NCBI GenBank assembly: GCA_033675545.1
Contig: JAWDGP010000284.1
Coordinates: 154,001-218,000 of the forward strand
Length of the DNA stretch: 64,000 bases
Reading direction: 5' to 3'
DNA from: Elysia crispata
Lineage: Eukaryota; Mollusca; Gastropoda; Plakobranchidae
Each line of letters opens with the position of its first letter. Position 1 is the first letter of the stretch. The position numbers were made by a program, and so were the translations under genes. Positions 22,805 to 50,690 of this stretch are shown here, in pieces. The notes beneath the pieces were generated by a model. The model searched no databases and was not told where the DNA came from. It saw only the letters and a program-made list of their open reading frames with translations.

Positions 22805-23533
22805 TTAACTGAACAGCAAAAGGAAAAAAGTAATGGTTGTCAATCGTAACAATGAGTGTTCACAGATCAACATCTTTATCGACAGGAGTTAACTCTTATT
22901 TAGGATTCTGTAGCACTTATCAACTCAATAAAGGACACAAGGCACACATAGGTTTTGCTTCTTTTATTGAATGATTAACATTTCATCTGACCGCGTCAAG
23001 ATCTAGATCAGAACTGACAGCTCTCCGTCTCCTAAGTGCCTCTATAGTTAGCTCTCTTCACAATCCCGGATGTAAACATTCATCACAGGTTAGCCTTTAT
23101 TATTGTCCATGATATAATAGTCCAAACGCCACAGTACTTTAATATTAAGCAAAGGATGGAACAAAAATTAAATTACACCAAGAATAGTGGAGGCAAAATT
23201 GGTTTCCAGAGAATGAAACCAGTACTTAAAACACATCTCTATCCATACAAGAAGAAGAGCCCTGGAGTGCTACATTGAGCTCCTCTTGATGTATGGAATC
23301 GTGGTCTGGACAATCATTTCAAAACAGTTACAAAAGAATGTGGTTCTTACTGAGAATGCTTCAAATTTCATAGACTTCAAAGAAATCAATCAAACAAAAC
23401 AGTGTTAAGAAGTTGTTATTACAAGACCACTCATAAATAGAATATGTAAACCCCAGGGAACATTTTTGGCCATATGATTAGGCGAGAGAAAATAGAACAT
23501 CTTGTGACAACTGGAAAGATCGAAGGTAAGGGG
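22805..23533 (+). mobile_element. LINE relic (reverse transcriptase C-terminal part), split by an LTR
   Basis: The left piece (22805-22908) aligns by eye with 57725-57820 of the relic at 57.4 kb: TGAACA.CAAAA, then GTCAAT/GTCAGT, then AGATCAACATCTTTATC. The right piece (23134-23533) continues with GTACTTTAATAT.AAG and reads GGKIGFQRMKPVL. It then carries the equivalents of the YGCETW, FLGHI and EHLVTTGKIEG stretches that characterise the LINE tail, with many stops and frameshifts. The 3' terminal ~120 bp of the ORF are missing. The two pieces were one sequence before 225 bp of unrelated LTR-like DNA landed between them. Confidence 0.85.
22909..23133 (-). mobile_element. Probable solo LTR, 225 bp, inside the LINE relic
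   Basis: On the minus strand the insert starts TGTGGC and ends GCTACA, nearly perfect terminal inverted hexamers of TG..CA type. It has AATAAA motifs, one about 60 bases before the end, followed by a GT-rich stretch (TGTGTGCCTTGTGTCC), as in the R/U5 part of an LTR. It interrupts sequence that is continuous in the related LINE copy at 57.8 kb. A target-site duplication is not evident (GATTC on the left, GTACT on the right), and about 8 bases of the LINE appear lost at the junction. No internal retroelement sequence remains. Confidence 0.65.
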
Positions 23534-24566
23534 CTTTAAATAAAAGGCTGAAAAGTTATGATAAAATCACAAAGTGTTTATATTGTTATTTGGTTTGCAT
23601 TTTTTTTTTCTTTTATTTAATAGAACAGAAAAAAAAATCAAAACAATTAAGACCTTTTCTCTCTCTATTTACTGCTCTATCCAATTATGCCCTCTACCTT
23701 TGTTGGCTCCTTTCTTTACACTAGATTTAAATGTTGATGGATTATCCTGATCCTGACTCTAACTAGGCCTAGAACAAGACTAACAGTAACATCTTCTGAG
23801 TGACTGTCACAATCATAACTCTATCAGTGTTATTCTTACCAGATCCTACTGCTTTCCAAAGTGTAGGTCTGGATCAAGATCTTTCATAATCTTTTCCACT
23901 ATCATTGGTGTCTGAATCGGAACAAATTCAAGAACTAGAAGTGGGATTCATCACGACACATCCATTTTCTGATTATTTTTGCACTTCAGAGATTGTATAG
24001 CCCTGAGGCCTATTCTCCGTGTTACTTGGATAAACTGTTCACATCAACAGGCTAGCGACAATGGAAAAAAAAAACCTGCTGAAAGACCAATTCTTGCCTC
24101 AATACTGAAAACACCTCAAAACCAAAAGCCACAAATGTCAACACATGGTTTCTATGGTATTAAGGCAAATGCTTAGAGGAAAGAGGGTGAGATATATGGA
24201 GTGTTCCAAAAAAACAGGGACACAACGCCAATAAACCCACATCTTACCCACTGAGTAGGTCACCTTGCATTTCCACTTACCGATCACAGGTTCCTAGAGC
24301 TATTACAGTGTATGGATATTATCTTCAGCCCGCAAACAATGTCCTTGTTGAAATTAAGGTCCCTTTTTTATCTTTTTCTTTTTGCAAAAGACAGTTTCAT
24401 TTCAAATTAAAAAAAAAAAAAAAACCCAAAAAAACAGACTAAATTGCTCTTTTTTTTTAAAAAAATTGTATACCTGAGTAAATTTTATACATAATTACCA
24501 ACATACATACACTATTTACGATTAAATTGTCTGGATTTATGATAATAACAACAACAACAACAACAA

Positions 24567-24608
<42 letters not shown>

Positions 24609-27100
24609 ATGTAATAGTAAAAAACTTTGGTTTTGACAAGAAGAAAAGTTTCTTATTTTTTTTAATGATGTCTGTGTAAATAATGTGAAAACATTTTCAT
24701 AATTATGAACTTCTACAACTTAATATCAAAATGCAAGGAGTTAAACTGGCTCCTTTTCACCGCCCCTCATCTCACCCACTTTACGATGCTAAATAGTCTA
24801 AGGATCACAATTTGTTTTGATGAACAAGCCAGTAAGAATTTGAAGTTCTAGACGCTCACCCCAGAGAAAATAAAAAAAAAGGCAAAATAAGAAATTTAAT
24901 CAAGACTCTAAATCAAGAGAGAATCAATCGACCCTTTCACTTCATGTCAGTAAATAGGGTCAAGCTATTAAAATAATAACAAAAAATATTTTCAATACTT
25001 TTAAAATAATTTAAATATTTCCTTAATATGTTACAAATTCTCATGACAATAGATCTTAAAAAGAATCCAGAATAAAGTAGAATGTGTATTTAAAATTTAA
25101 ATTCAGATTCATTACCGATATGACTCGAATCTAGATCGGTGATTTAGATTGCGAGGAATATTGAGTTTACATTTTCTTTTAATGTATTAGTTGTTTAATT
25201 TTTAATCTTTCTGTCCATTCTGGATCGTTTAATATAATTAAATTTCAAATCTTTCGAACAGCTTCTGCCAAGTTTGTGACCTGCATACATGTAGGTCTTT
25301 GGTTCGATCATCAGTAACAAAATTCTCCTTACTATAATATTAAGATTAAGTTGATCCAAAATCCGGTTGATTTTGTTGCCTACTGTAATATTTTAATACC
25401 TTTTAAAGTTATTCTTTTTCGTGCAATGTTGTGTAACATTAGTGAGACTAAAAGCAGCAGTAGTGATAGTACTACTCATAGTAGTACAAGTAGTAGTTGT
25501 TGCCATTGCAATTGTACGCAGTAAAAAGTAGTGGTGGTTATAGTACATTAACAGCAATAGTGGTTGTTATTGGTAACACCAGTAATATTAATCACATTAT
25601 TATTTTAGCAATAAAAGGTTTAAGTAAGTAAGGATACATGAAGTATTTGGTGCTTACACTTTAAATGCTTTTTAATACAGCTTCAGGTTAAAGAAGACCT
25701 GGACAAAAATGTGAACTTAAGAGTAGGCAAACCACTAACAGCATTGATCAAAAGATAAGAAAATCAGTATCCTCCTGCTGAACTCACGAGTTGAAGGTTA
25801 TTTATGTCCTCTTAAGTAACCTATTATGCACTTGACATGATAAAAATCACCCTAATGCAAGATTTTTTAAAAAATGTTTAACAACAGAGACTTGACATTG
25901 CGTTGCAAGAAAACTTTTTCTAAACACCATAAATGAGGCAAGAAAAAGTAAATCAGATATTTAATTATTTTTATACTTGTTAGTTAAATCTCTGCAGAAA
26001 GCCAACGCCAAATTTTAAACAGAGCTGTATCCTGCACCAGAAATGATTTTAAAGAAAGTGAAAAGAAGAAAGAGAAATAAAGAAAAAAAAAAGGTTTAGA
26101 TTTTCAATTTAACCTTAAAAGTTTTGAGTTTGATTCAAGTGACATACGCGTATATTTTCAGATGATAAGGATGTTCTTCACTAATCAGTACTGAGTATTG
26201 CCACGGAAAATGCTTTTGGTGTTAAACGAATGTATTTGTGTGTAAATGAAAACCCCAAAAAAGGTCTCTCATTCTGAAAATCATCGTTAAATAATATTTA
26301 AAACCAGGTTACTCTTTAAATAATATCGCGAGTCAATAAATAGGTTTTCTCAGCACTGTCATTAATGAGTTAAATGACCACAGCGTGAAAACAATGCCTT
26401 AGTGCTTACAAAATGAGGAACATGTTGTAACAGACACAAACGCACACACACAGAGAAACATTCTCATTTATTGTTTAAAGTTTCACATTTTCATTGCTTT
26501 TGTTGTCTCTCTCTCACACTCTTAAAAAGATTTCATAAATATAAACGTAATTTTTTAGAGTAATGAGTAATGTACACGACTAGTCTTTCAAGTTTTATGC
26601 ACAATAAACAGGTTAGCTCTATGTGAAGGCATGCAATCACATTAATACAAAGGGAAAAAATATGGAAAGATTAAAGTCAAGTCGTAAAACCTTGAGTACT
26701 TAAAAAATTTAAAACAAAATAAGAGAACATAGTTATGAAAAAGAAGAAAATAGGCAAGGCAATTGTCGATTGCTAAATTAGTGCATAGAATAATGTAGAG
26801 TGAAGGGCACCAGCATATTAAAAATAAACGGTTTAGAGGATTGAGTTCCACAATTGCATTGGTTCAGGAAATATATTGTACAAGCTGGGGTACCCGTTCA
26901 TATGAACAGGTTAAATACAACAGAACAGTCTCTTTGCAAGGGAAACTATAACGTGAGCCCAATATAATTTAATTTAAAAGTTTAGTCCAGCTTATGCCTT
27001 TTTCTACTTTGAGTTAATATGGTATACATCTATACTCGGCGGGTTCTTCGCATAAGGCTTGTCAATTATTTTTTTTTATTATCCTTCAGAGTAAAGAAAA
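23534..27100. other. AT-rich intergenic DNA
   Basis: Only short ORFs are present. It holds the CAA/AAT microsatellite described separately, small AGT clusters near 25450-25500, and no recognisable gene or transposon. If the four-pass membrane gene continues, its missing last exon could lie here, but I found no convincing candidate. Confidence 0.4.
24548..24606. repeat. (AAC)n then (AAT)n microsatellite
   Basis: About six AAC units followed by about 13 AAT units. The minus-strand poly-Ile ORF read through it is an artefact. Confidence 0.93.
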
Positions 27101-27109
27101 AAATAGTAC

Positions 27110-28449
27110 GATGCTTTTCCCATAAGAGGTTCATCTCTCAAACATATACCTTGGTCCACCCGTTTATGTCGCTGGTAAGATGACTCTGTAGCCGATGTTT
27201 CTTGGGTCTCTATCTGTAGAATAAAGAGCGTCTCGTAAATCTCTGTAGTTGTCTGCTCTTAGAGTACTTTGTTCACTCCTAAGAAACTGCAGGCGCTCGC
27301 ATTCAATTTTGGCATACACGTCCAAAATCAAATGTTGAAGAAGACGTCTGGCTGTCAGCAGATAATTACCATCTCTTACGCAAAGGTGAAACCTGTAAAA
27401 TTGTAATTGGGAAACTTTCTCCTGGGCCTTTAGATCAAGGTTCCACCCACTGATCCCAGTAGGGAACAGCAAGGGATACTGAAGAGAGTCATAAACTGGG
27501 TGCAACTCATAAATACATGTACGTCTCAGTTTATTAACATATCACAATATCACGATGTCTAACTGGTTCGTTCGGCATCAGAATCGCAACTTCTTTACAT
27601 GTTGGTGCATTGAATTGCCTCTCATGCTCACCTTGGGGTCTCATATTTTCAAGGATTGTTATGCTATAGTTTTGAAGGTTTTGCTGCCTGGCATATTGGT
27701 AGGCCGACTTTAACTCCCTTATGTATTTGTTGTAGTTATAGAGTGTTTCTTGTAACATATACATGAGAGTTGGCTTAAGCTCAAAATTGTTTGAGATTGT
27801 CATTCTTGACTTAACTTGATCACTGTCATCAAGAATGAAGATTTGTAGAAATTTTGAAGCTTCACTATCATTGGGAAGCAACAAACCAATAAGATGGCAG
27901 ACTTAACCTTGGATTTTAAAGTTGGGATTCCACCCATGGGTTTGAACCTCCTTACAGCCAAAAGATGTCATTTGAAATGCACAGTTGTACCGTCGAATGT
28001 TTTTTAGGAAAACCTCAGAGTCTGCAGAATCACCATTAAACAGTTCTTTAATAGGTGCAGATAAATTTGGATAAGGGTCTAGACTGTACTTGCCATTTCC
28101 ACAACAAATAGCCTTTGATTCTTCTTGGAATTTCGCAGCCTGACATATATTACAGATAAGAGTCATTTCGCCAACAGAGCATGTGTTCTTAAAGTTTGAG
28201 TGGTAGTATGATAACGCTGGTGGTGGTGGTTGTGGAAGTGGTTGAAGGCGTTCTTCGATTCGCGGGTTTGGACGTGGCTGCAGATTTGGTGACTAAAATC
28301 GGAAAGGATGGTGAAAGACGTTCTTGCCTACGAACTGGCGTTTGGTCTGCTTCTGCCCCATATTGCTCTTCTTCTGTGCGTTGTTTACACACTCGCTTTG
28401 CATCTGGTGTCGAGCGTCCAATTGATCCGCCACGACGTTCTCGGGGCAT
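27110..28449 (-). pseudogene. Helitron Rep/helicase protein, N-terminal part, broken
   Basis: Minus-strand sequence starting MPRERRGGSIGRSTPDAKR, the usual opening of animal Helitron proteins. It is followed by a Cys finger (CNICQAAKFQEESKAICC), FLKNIRRYNCAFQMTSFG, FLQIFILDDSDQV, GEHERQFNAPTCKEVAIL, YDSLQYPLLFPTG, YAKIECERLQFLRSEQ and ILPAT. These blocks match the Helitron-like N domain in the correct order. Breaks are a frameshift near 28190, an in-frame TAA at 27903-27905, a frameshift near 27530, and further stops near 27170 and 27130. The HUH nuclease motif and the helicase are absent, so the relic is both mutated and 3'-truncated. It lies downstream of the last found exon of the four-pass gene, on the same strand. 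Confidence 0.92.
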
Positions 28450-29684
28450 GCTGGTAAGCCTTAATACTAATAAAGTGCTGATAAGTGGGTCAATGTAGAC
28501 GGTGAGAATGTTTGTAGGTAGATCTAGATTTAGATCAACTTGACCTTACCTCATGCTTGGAAAATTTCGTCCAATACAAACTCGTGGTGCTGATAATAGA
28601 TCTAAAATCAGTTAGGTCGAGATCTAGATTCTTAACTATAGATCTCGGTGTGGATAGATTGCTCGATAGAATGCAATGGTTGTCACGCCTTTTGTAGTTT
28701 ATTTTAAGCGGTATGACGTCTCAAAAATTTGGATTGGATTTGACGATGGACAACGATGATAACCAACCGAGTAGGCCTACCGGTAATATAAAAACCATGT
28801 CGGAAAATCCAATAGCGAACTAACTCATTTTTAATTAAAATAATTTCATGAAAATACAAATCAATAAAAAGGAACCAGGTAAACATAGCATTTAGTAAGA
28901 TCTAGCTTCTGTGAAAATTTCATAAGATTTGGTTGAGCCGTTTTCGAGCCTTAGGCGAACAACCTGTCGAATCTACTAAAATATATATAATTATATAGAT
29001 TATGTGCAACACAGTGACTTTTTATTAAAAATCCCCAAGGGTACATCGCGCGCGGTTTAGAACCTGTGCGCACATTGGCTTGTAAATCAATAATTCTTAT
29101 GTTACACCATAGTGCATAATTCCTTTTGTCTTTTCGGACTTCCCCTTGTCAAAGCGTTTCGCGGCATGCTGAAATGACTGTTGAAAAAAAAAATCAATGA
29201 CTTATCAGCATAATTATGGTTTGCAAAGCATAGAACTTATGGCAATTAAACATGCTGATATTGCGTTTCTTTCTGAGATGTGTTATCATATCAACAATAT
29301 TCGCTGTGTGAGTGTAGAATTGTGCACATTAAAATTGAAATTATTGGTTTTAGAAGTAGAAAACAGTACATCAGGTTGTTAAAAAATTATTACATCATCC
29401 AGTAATTCAACTACTATGAAGATTGTGGTAAATCTCTTAATGTCCTTTGAGTGTCGAACATCAGAACAGAGAAAAAGATAATTGTTATGCTTTCCTTTGA
29501 AAAGCGAACGGGATCAGAGCAAATACAACGGCAATTATATCTTGAAGATAAATAGGACCTTAAGAAATGCATGACTTTGATGAAACACGCAGTGGATCAC
29601 AGACAATAAGGGGTAAAAAAAAAAGAGAAAAGCATATCAGAAAGAAAAAAAAAAAGAACAATAGAAAGGAGTAAAAAAAAAAAA

Positions 29685-29760
<76 letters not shown>

Positions 29761-29804
29761 GAAGAGGAAGGGAAAGGAAGAAAGACGAAGAGGAAGAGAA
29801 AGAA

Positions 29805-29882
<78 letters not shown>

Positions 29883-29992
29883 GAAGAGGAAGAGGAAGAG
29901 AAGCCGAAGAAAAAATGATATGATGAGCAATATCAATACAGAAAGGAAAATGACATAGACAAATTTAAAAACAGAAACCTAAATCAGTTTAC
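28450..29992. other. Non-coding stretch between the Helitron relic and exon 5 of the four-pass gene
   Basis: Contains AGATCTAGATTTAGATC-type words near 28519-28535 and 28619-28632. It also has a segment near 28913-28966 (AAATTTCATAAGATTTGG, TTGAGCCGTTTTCGAGCC) that looks like a dispersed-repeat end, and the GA arrays. It may be the last intron or the 3' region of the four-pass gene. Confidence 0.4.
29689..29882. repeat. (GA)n microsatellite, two arrays
   Basis: GA arrays at about 29690-29759 and 29806-29881. They are separated by a GAAGAGGAAG-rich spacer whose first part recurs after the second array, so the array plus spacer appears to have been duplicated. Confidence 0.97.
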
Positions 29993-44563
<14,571 letters not shown>

Positions 44564-45667
44564 GGTTGCCACTTTACATTACGGCAGTTTTACTTCGGAA
44601 TATGTCCAATCAGTTCCAAATATGGCGTGAGTCGTATATTACGAGACATCATCACATGCGAGGAAGCAATGTTATCAGTTTGTTGTCTATAAAATATCAA
44701 AACAAATGCTGAATTGCATAATAAAGGTCTTCATTGTAGCCTACTATATTTCAAATGTCATAAACGTTTGAAGCTGTAGCTGCCTAAATCTTAGCACAGC
44801 AGATTCGTATGCTTGAAATAAAATGACTTTCACAGTTCAAGCCGGTCTTTTTCTTATCAATAAAATCAATTTATTACACAAACTTAAATACACTTAAGTT
44901 GATATCTTTACTATATAGCACACTGAAACATTTTCAGAATGCACTATAAGTTTATACGATACACAGAGTGATATCCCGCTCAATGGAGGTGAAGAATCAT
45001 TATTGCCTTACAAGATTAATATCATTGATTTATTTTGGTATATCAGTTTCGAAATGGACAAACAAGTTAGCTATGCTTCACGATCAGCTGATGTAACGAT
45101 TAGACAAAAAAAATACTTTAAAAAAAGAATACTTTTCGTTGAACAAATATAGGAGTGCAAATAAATTGATTAAAGGGGTACATTAATCAGTTGGGTGTAC
45201 GCGATTTTTCCACCGACCAAAAAAAAAAAAAAGAAAAAAAAAACTTAACAAGCACGATGATGCTTCACAAAGGTTTGAACACTTCACAGCGAGCTGAAGA
45301 TCGATAGCGGTTCATGAATTTTGTTTCTTCACATTAATGAGTATTGCGGTTTATTCTATGCACTCTGCAGCCTTTTAATCCTTAACTTGCAACGGCATAG
45401 TAACCGTTACTTTTGAAATCTTGAGCATTATCCATTAATATTATTGAACACTACCGTGCCGCCTCAGGAATTCTTCTTCTCTGTAACATTTCGGATACTC
45501 AATACAACACGCGCGTGATAAAACACCAACTGCCACAGCAGCTCTGTCCGGGGGAGGAAAAGCGGGCTCAGAAAAGTATTTGGGGGCAGTGTTTCATGGG
45601 CCTATGTTAATGGTGGAGCCCTGGTGGGGAGAATGGTGGGTGCGGAGAATAAACCCAAAGAGGGAGG

Positions 45668-45668
<1 letters not shown>
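44564..45668. promoter_or_regulatory. Upstream region of the four-pass gene
   Basis: This region must contain the 5' UTR and promoter if the ATG at 44563 is right. I see no clear TATA box near the start. Long A runs occur near 45218-45242. CpG-containing words cluster only weakly (for example GCGCGTG near 45509). Confidence 0.3.

Positions 45669-45749
<81 letters not shown>
45669..45749. repeat. (GA)n microsatellite
   Basis: About 39 GA units followed by GGAGGGGGTGG, forming one long purine run about 1.1 kb upstream of the four-pass gene start. Confidence 0.97.
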
Positions 45750-45752
<3 letters not shown>

Positions 45753-46623
45753 AGGGGGTGGTAGCCTGGTAGGGGTTTGAAGAGATAAGAGGATTCACAA
45801 AGGATTGGCTTCATGTAAAGACAAGACTCATTTTGAATAATATCCAGTAGGCCATAAGTTATGTGATCGGGCCAATTTGCCAAATAACAGTTAAGGAATT
45901 AATGCTCTTATGCAAGCATCAACCAACATGGGTATTGGCTAATAGCCAGAGGAATCCTTGGCGAGATGTGGCGGGGAGAGGGTTCTCGGAGGTGGAAAGA
46001 AAGTTAAAAAGTGGAACGGGACGTCTTTTAAATTGTAAAATCTCTATTACCATTAAGGGGTGAAAAAGATAATAAATTACTTTCAACTTAATCCAAACAG
46101 CACGCTAATTTTGGATAAGATGAAACGAAAATTGCATTTTTCAATTGGGGCAAAGGCATGCACAATAAAAATGTTTTCTGATGCCTGAAAGCGTGTTTGA
46201 CTAAGTGAAAAGGGTGAGGTGAAGGTCAGGCGGAGCAAGGGGAATAACGTATCCCAAAATCAATGAAAGAGGCAAAATGATACTTGAGGGTGATTCATAG
46301 TTTTCATTGGTTCCACTGGTATCAGCAATGTTACATTTTTTAGCGGATGGGAGTGTAACTTGGAGTATGGCTCGCGGTGAAAAGATGGGCCCATTTCAGT
46401 CTAAAGAATTCGCATGAAGCAAGATTACAAAAAAAAACAAAAAAAAAAACAGTCTTGGTTGCTCACTTTGTGGATAAATGTATTATAATGAGACAAGTTT
46501 CAGGGAAAAGAAAAGACAATAAATTTCAGATTATGATTACTCACTGGACAAAAGGAATTCTAGAGACAGGCAAACAAAACAGAGATGTAAAGAACTAAAA
46601 GCTTGAGGTAAACAAGTCTAACA

Positions 46624-46665
<42 letters not shown>

Positions 46666-46918
46666 AAAGGGGTGAAAAGGATCAGGGCAAATCCATGGCT
46701 GCTATTTTCATACGCAAAATAATCTTTATATAAACAAAATTATCTCTATATTTATATTTTTGCTACTCATGGTAAGAGATAAACAACTACCATATAAATT
46801 GCTAATAGATATTAGAGGATGACGAAACTAAATGCAAATGGAAAGGAAATTTATGAAATTAGGCTTACAAGAGCTAGTGAGTTTATTTATAGCTGAGTTA
46901 AATTCTTCGGAAATTAAA

Positions 46919-46973
<55 letters not shown>

Positions 46974-47782
46974 AAGCAAATAGAGCATAAACGAAATGAG
47001 TTCATGAATGAAACATAAATGTGAGAAGGAAATAAGCTGTTTGTGGTGAGCTTAATACAGCTCCTGTGGAATTAAATGCATAAGGAAGTAGATTTAGAGA
47101 GAGATTTAGAATAAAGAGGAACAAAAATCACCTTGTAGAGGTTGTAAAGGAATAAATGACAATAATTGTATTAACTGATTTTATATTGTGATGTGACAGG
47201 CTGTGGAAAACCCGCTCTTAAAAGGGAGTGTGGCAAGAAATGGCATTCATGTGAAGTTTGGTGTGCCGGGTTGAATAAAAATCTCAGAATTGATAACAGA
47301 AACAATTTAAGAATGAGAGGATAAGAATTAGAGCGACGAAGCTAACGAACGGTAATAATTTCCGTGGATTGTGGTTGTAGAACTATTATACCTATATGTA
47401 TACACAGCACGTATATTAATTAAGAGGCCTTGCATGTTGGTCTGGACAAGAAGGAACAAAGGAAGCAAGAAAACAAGAAAAGGCAATACTTGTTAACTTT
47501 CTAGACATAAAATATGAAGGAGAAGGAGTTTTACGAGCAAGATGATTTTAAAGATTGAGGATGCAAATTTAATATCAGGCTTATTCATGAAGAAAAATAC
47601 TAGGATGTAAAAAAAGGGACGTTAAAGAGCTAGAGATCGACAAATAGAGAGACAGAAAAGTCAATATATGTCAGATAGATATATGCGACAGATAGACAAA
47701 CAGACCGATAGATAAATACATACATGCGTTACGATACATATATGCAAGAAGTATACAAACACAAATAGGCCTACAAAGAAAC

Positions 47783-47785
<3 letters not shown>
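45750..47785. other. Purine-rich intergenic DNA with two (TA)n arrays
   Basis: No gene recognised. (TA)n arrays lie at about 46626-46662 and 46922-46966. The plus strand is markedly A/G-rich across 46000-47700. Confidence 0.55.
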
Positions 47786-47856
<71 letters not shown>

Positions 47857-47857
47857 G
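47786..47857. repeat. (GATA)n microsatellite
   Basis: About 17 GATA units with decayed GATA/GAACA neighbours on both sides from about 47670. Confidence 0.95.
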
Positions 47858-48063
47858 AATAGATAAATGAATAGATCAATATAATGGCAGATATTATTTA
47901 AAATATAAGGAAATTACCTAGACTTTTACAGTCATACACAGAGTTCAATTTATTGTGTTATTGCAACTTTAAATAAAGAGAGAGGTATAAGGTAGATAAG
48001 CAGATAGGTAGATATGACTAAATGTATTCAGGTAAATAGAAACATGAAGAGAAGAGGGAGTGT

Positions 48064-48206
<143 letters not shown>

Positions 48207-48485
48207 CTACACATTGTGACTCGGAATTGTAGATTAGTCTGGATTAATCGATAGATAAAATATTTTAGAGAAACGGAATTTACTTTTCCTTAAGCAGCCC
48301 GTAGCTATTTGGAAAGAAGGCAGATTTTTTTTTTATATAGTAGAGCCACAGCAAGAAGTCGGCAAGCCAGCGACGTGGAAACGTTGGAAATGATATATGG
48401 GTTGGGTAACACCCCTTTCCCCGACTCATTTCCCCAGCCATTCCCTTCTAACCCACCCCCTATCTCTTTCCCTCTCTCTAAGTTT

Positions 48486-48488
<3 letters not shown>

Positions 48489-48567
<79 letters not shown>

Positions 48568-48735
48568 GATATATCTTCTCTAATTCCTTCCCTCCCTTTA
48601 CCATAAATCTTTCTTCGGTTCATCCCCCTCCCCTCTCTCTCTTCTCTCTTCTCTCTTCTCTCACTCTTCTCTCTTTTCTCCTCTCTCTCTCCCTTCTCTC
48701 TTCTCTTCACTTCTCTGCTCTCTCTCACTCACTCA

Positions 48736-48780
<45 letters not shown>

Positions 48781-48937
48781 ATCTTCTCTAATTCCTTCCC
48801 TCCCTTTACCATAAATCTTTCTTCGGTTCATCAGCCCTCCCCTCTCTCTCTTCTCTCTTCTCTCCCTCTTCTCTTTTTTCTCCTCTCTCTCTCCCTTCTC
48901 TCTCCTCTCTCTCTTTCTCTTCACTTTTCTGCTCTTA

Positions 48938-49010
<73 letters not shown>

Positions 49011-49012
49011 GC
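48489..49012. repeat. (TC)n block with a duplicated 57-bp unit
   Basis: TC arrays at 48491-48567, 48740-48775 and 48940-49000. A GATATATCTTCTCTAATTCC..CGGTTCATC segment occurs twice, at 48568 and 48776 (208 bp apart), embedded in pyrimidine-only DNA. The two copies are nearly identical, so the duplication is recent. Confidence 0.93.
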
Positions 49013-49078
49013 ACTCATGCTCGCTCTATTCAAATTTCTGAAAAGTCAAAGCAAGAATTAAAAAAGAGAGAAAAAAAA

Positions 49079-49080
49079 GC

Positions 49081-49136
<56 letters not shown>

Positions 49137-49148
49137 CCACGACGGCGA
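49079..49148. repeat. (CAA)n trinucleotide array
   Basis: About 19 CAA units with two CGA interruptions, followed by CGACGGCGACGACATC. Confidence 0.94.
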
Positions 49149-50110
49149 CGACATCAAATATCTAACTAAAAAACTAAAACAATGATATTAAAGCCTGCAT
49201 AGAGGAATGCGTAATTTTTCTAAAGTGTTAGAAAACGCTTTATTTGAGTTAAATTATGTCTTGGCATATTAATCAAGCAATCCCACGGCAACCAAGCTTT
49301 GCAGTATTGATTTCTCATTCACAGGCTATTAAAGAGAAACAATCCTTCTTTTTGGTATCAGTATTATTGTTATCGTTATCTTTTATGCTTGCACCGTTCC
49401 GTTAGATTTTATACAGTAGCTCTCTGTCTGTCTTTCACCTTTCCGAAAAGAAAGATAACATTATTGACATATCTCAATATTTATATATGAAAACGAGATC
49501 TTATTTCCAATATATTTTCCTGCAGTTTGTCAAACATTAAACAAAAATAAAATAAAGGGAATTAACATGGCTACCGAATAAATGGTTAACTATCATCAGG
49601 GCTGCTTAAAAACCAGTAAACTCTTTTATTTTTCGACATAGGATTTTAATAAAAAGTTATACAACTCTAAAACGGCTCAACTAGCTTCTTTCCATTCATT
49701 CACAAAAACAACTTCGTTTCGCATAATTGGCCAGAAAGTAACATAAAGCCTATATAGCTCAATTTTTTTTGGTTTTTGTTTCACAATAAGTTTCCAATAA
49801 AAAAAAAAGCCGTTAAGAGCTTTGGTATCACTGGTGCACATTCGAATGTATGCATACTTTTACAATAAGTGTTAAGATTGAAAAATAAAACAACCAGGCA
49901 GGATATTTCAGAGTGGTTAGATAGATTTAAAAAAAATAAAGAAAGAACAATAAGCCAAAAAGGCATTGATTCGACAATAAAAATCCATAACGAACAAAAA
50001 TGTAACATAAAATATCTCGACATGAAAGTACCGAATTGAGCTGTTAACGGATTAGAATTGTTATCTAATTTTCTCAATGCGATACAACAGAGTTTAAGTA
50101 AGGGGAGGGT

Positions 50111-50112
<2 letters not shown>
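49149..50112. other. Intergenic DNA, nothing identified
   Basis: AT-rich sequence without recognisable genes or repeats between the CAA and GA arrays. Confidence 0.5.
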
Positions 50113-50376
<264 letters not shown>

Positions 50377-50564
50377 TTGTTGAAGATCAATCGAATCACT
50401 TGTGGCCGATAGCTCTAGAATGGTCTAGCTATTTTTTATTATTTGTATGATCGGATTAGATTTTAAAGCAATGTAAAAATCCCTTACAGCTGGTTCATGT
50501 GTTTCGCTTCAATGTTCATTTTATTTCTTTTGATCACAGTTCATGCAAAAGACCTTCTTGTGCG

Positions 50565-50690
<126 letters not shown>

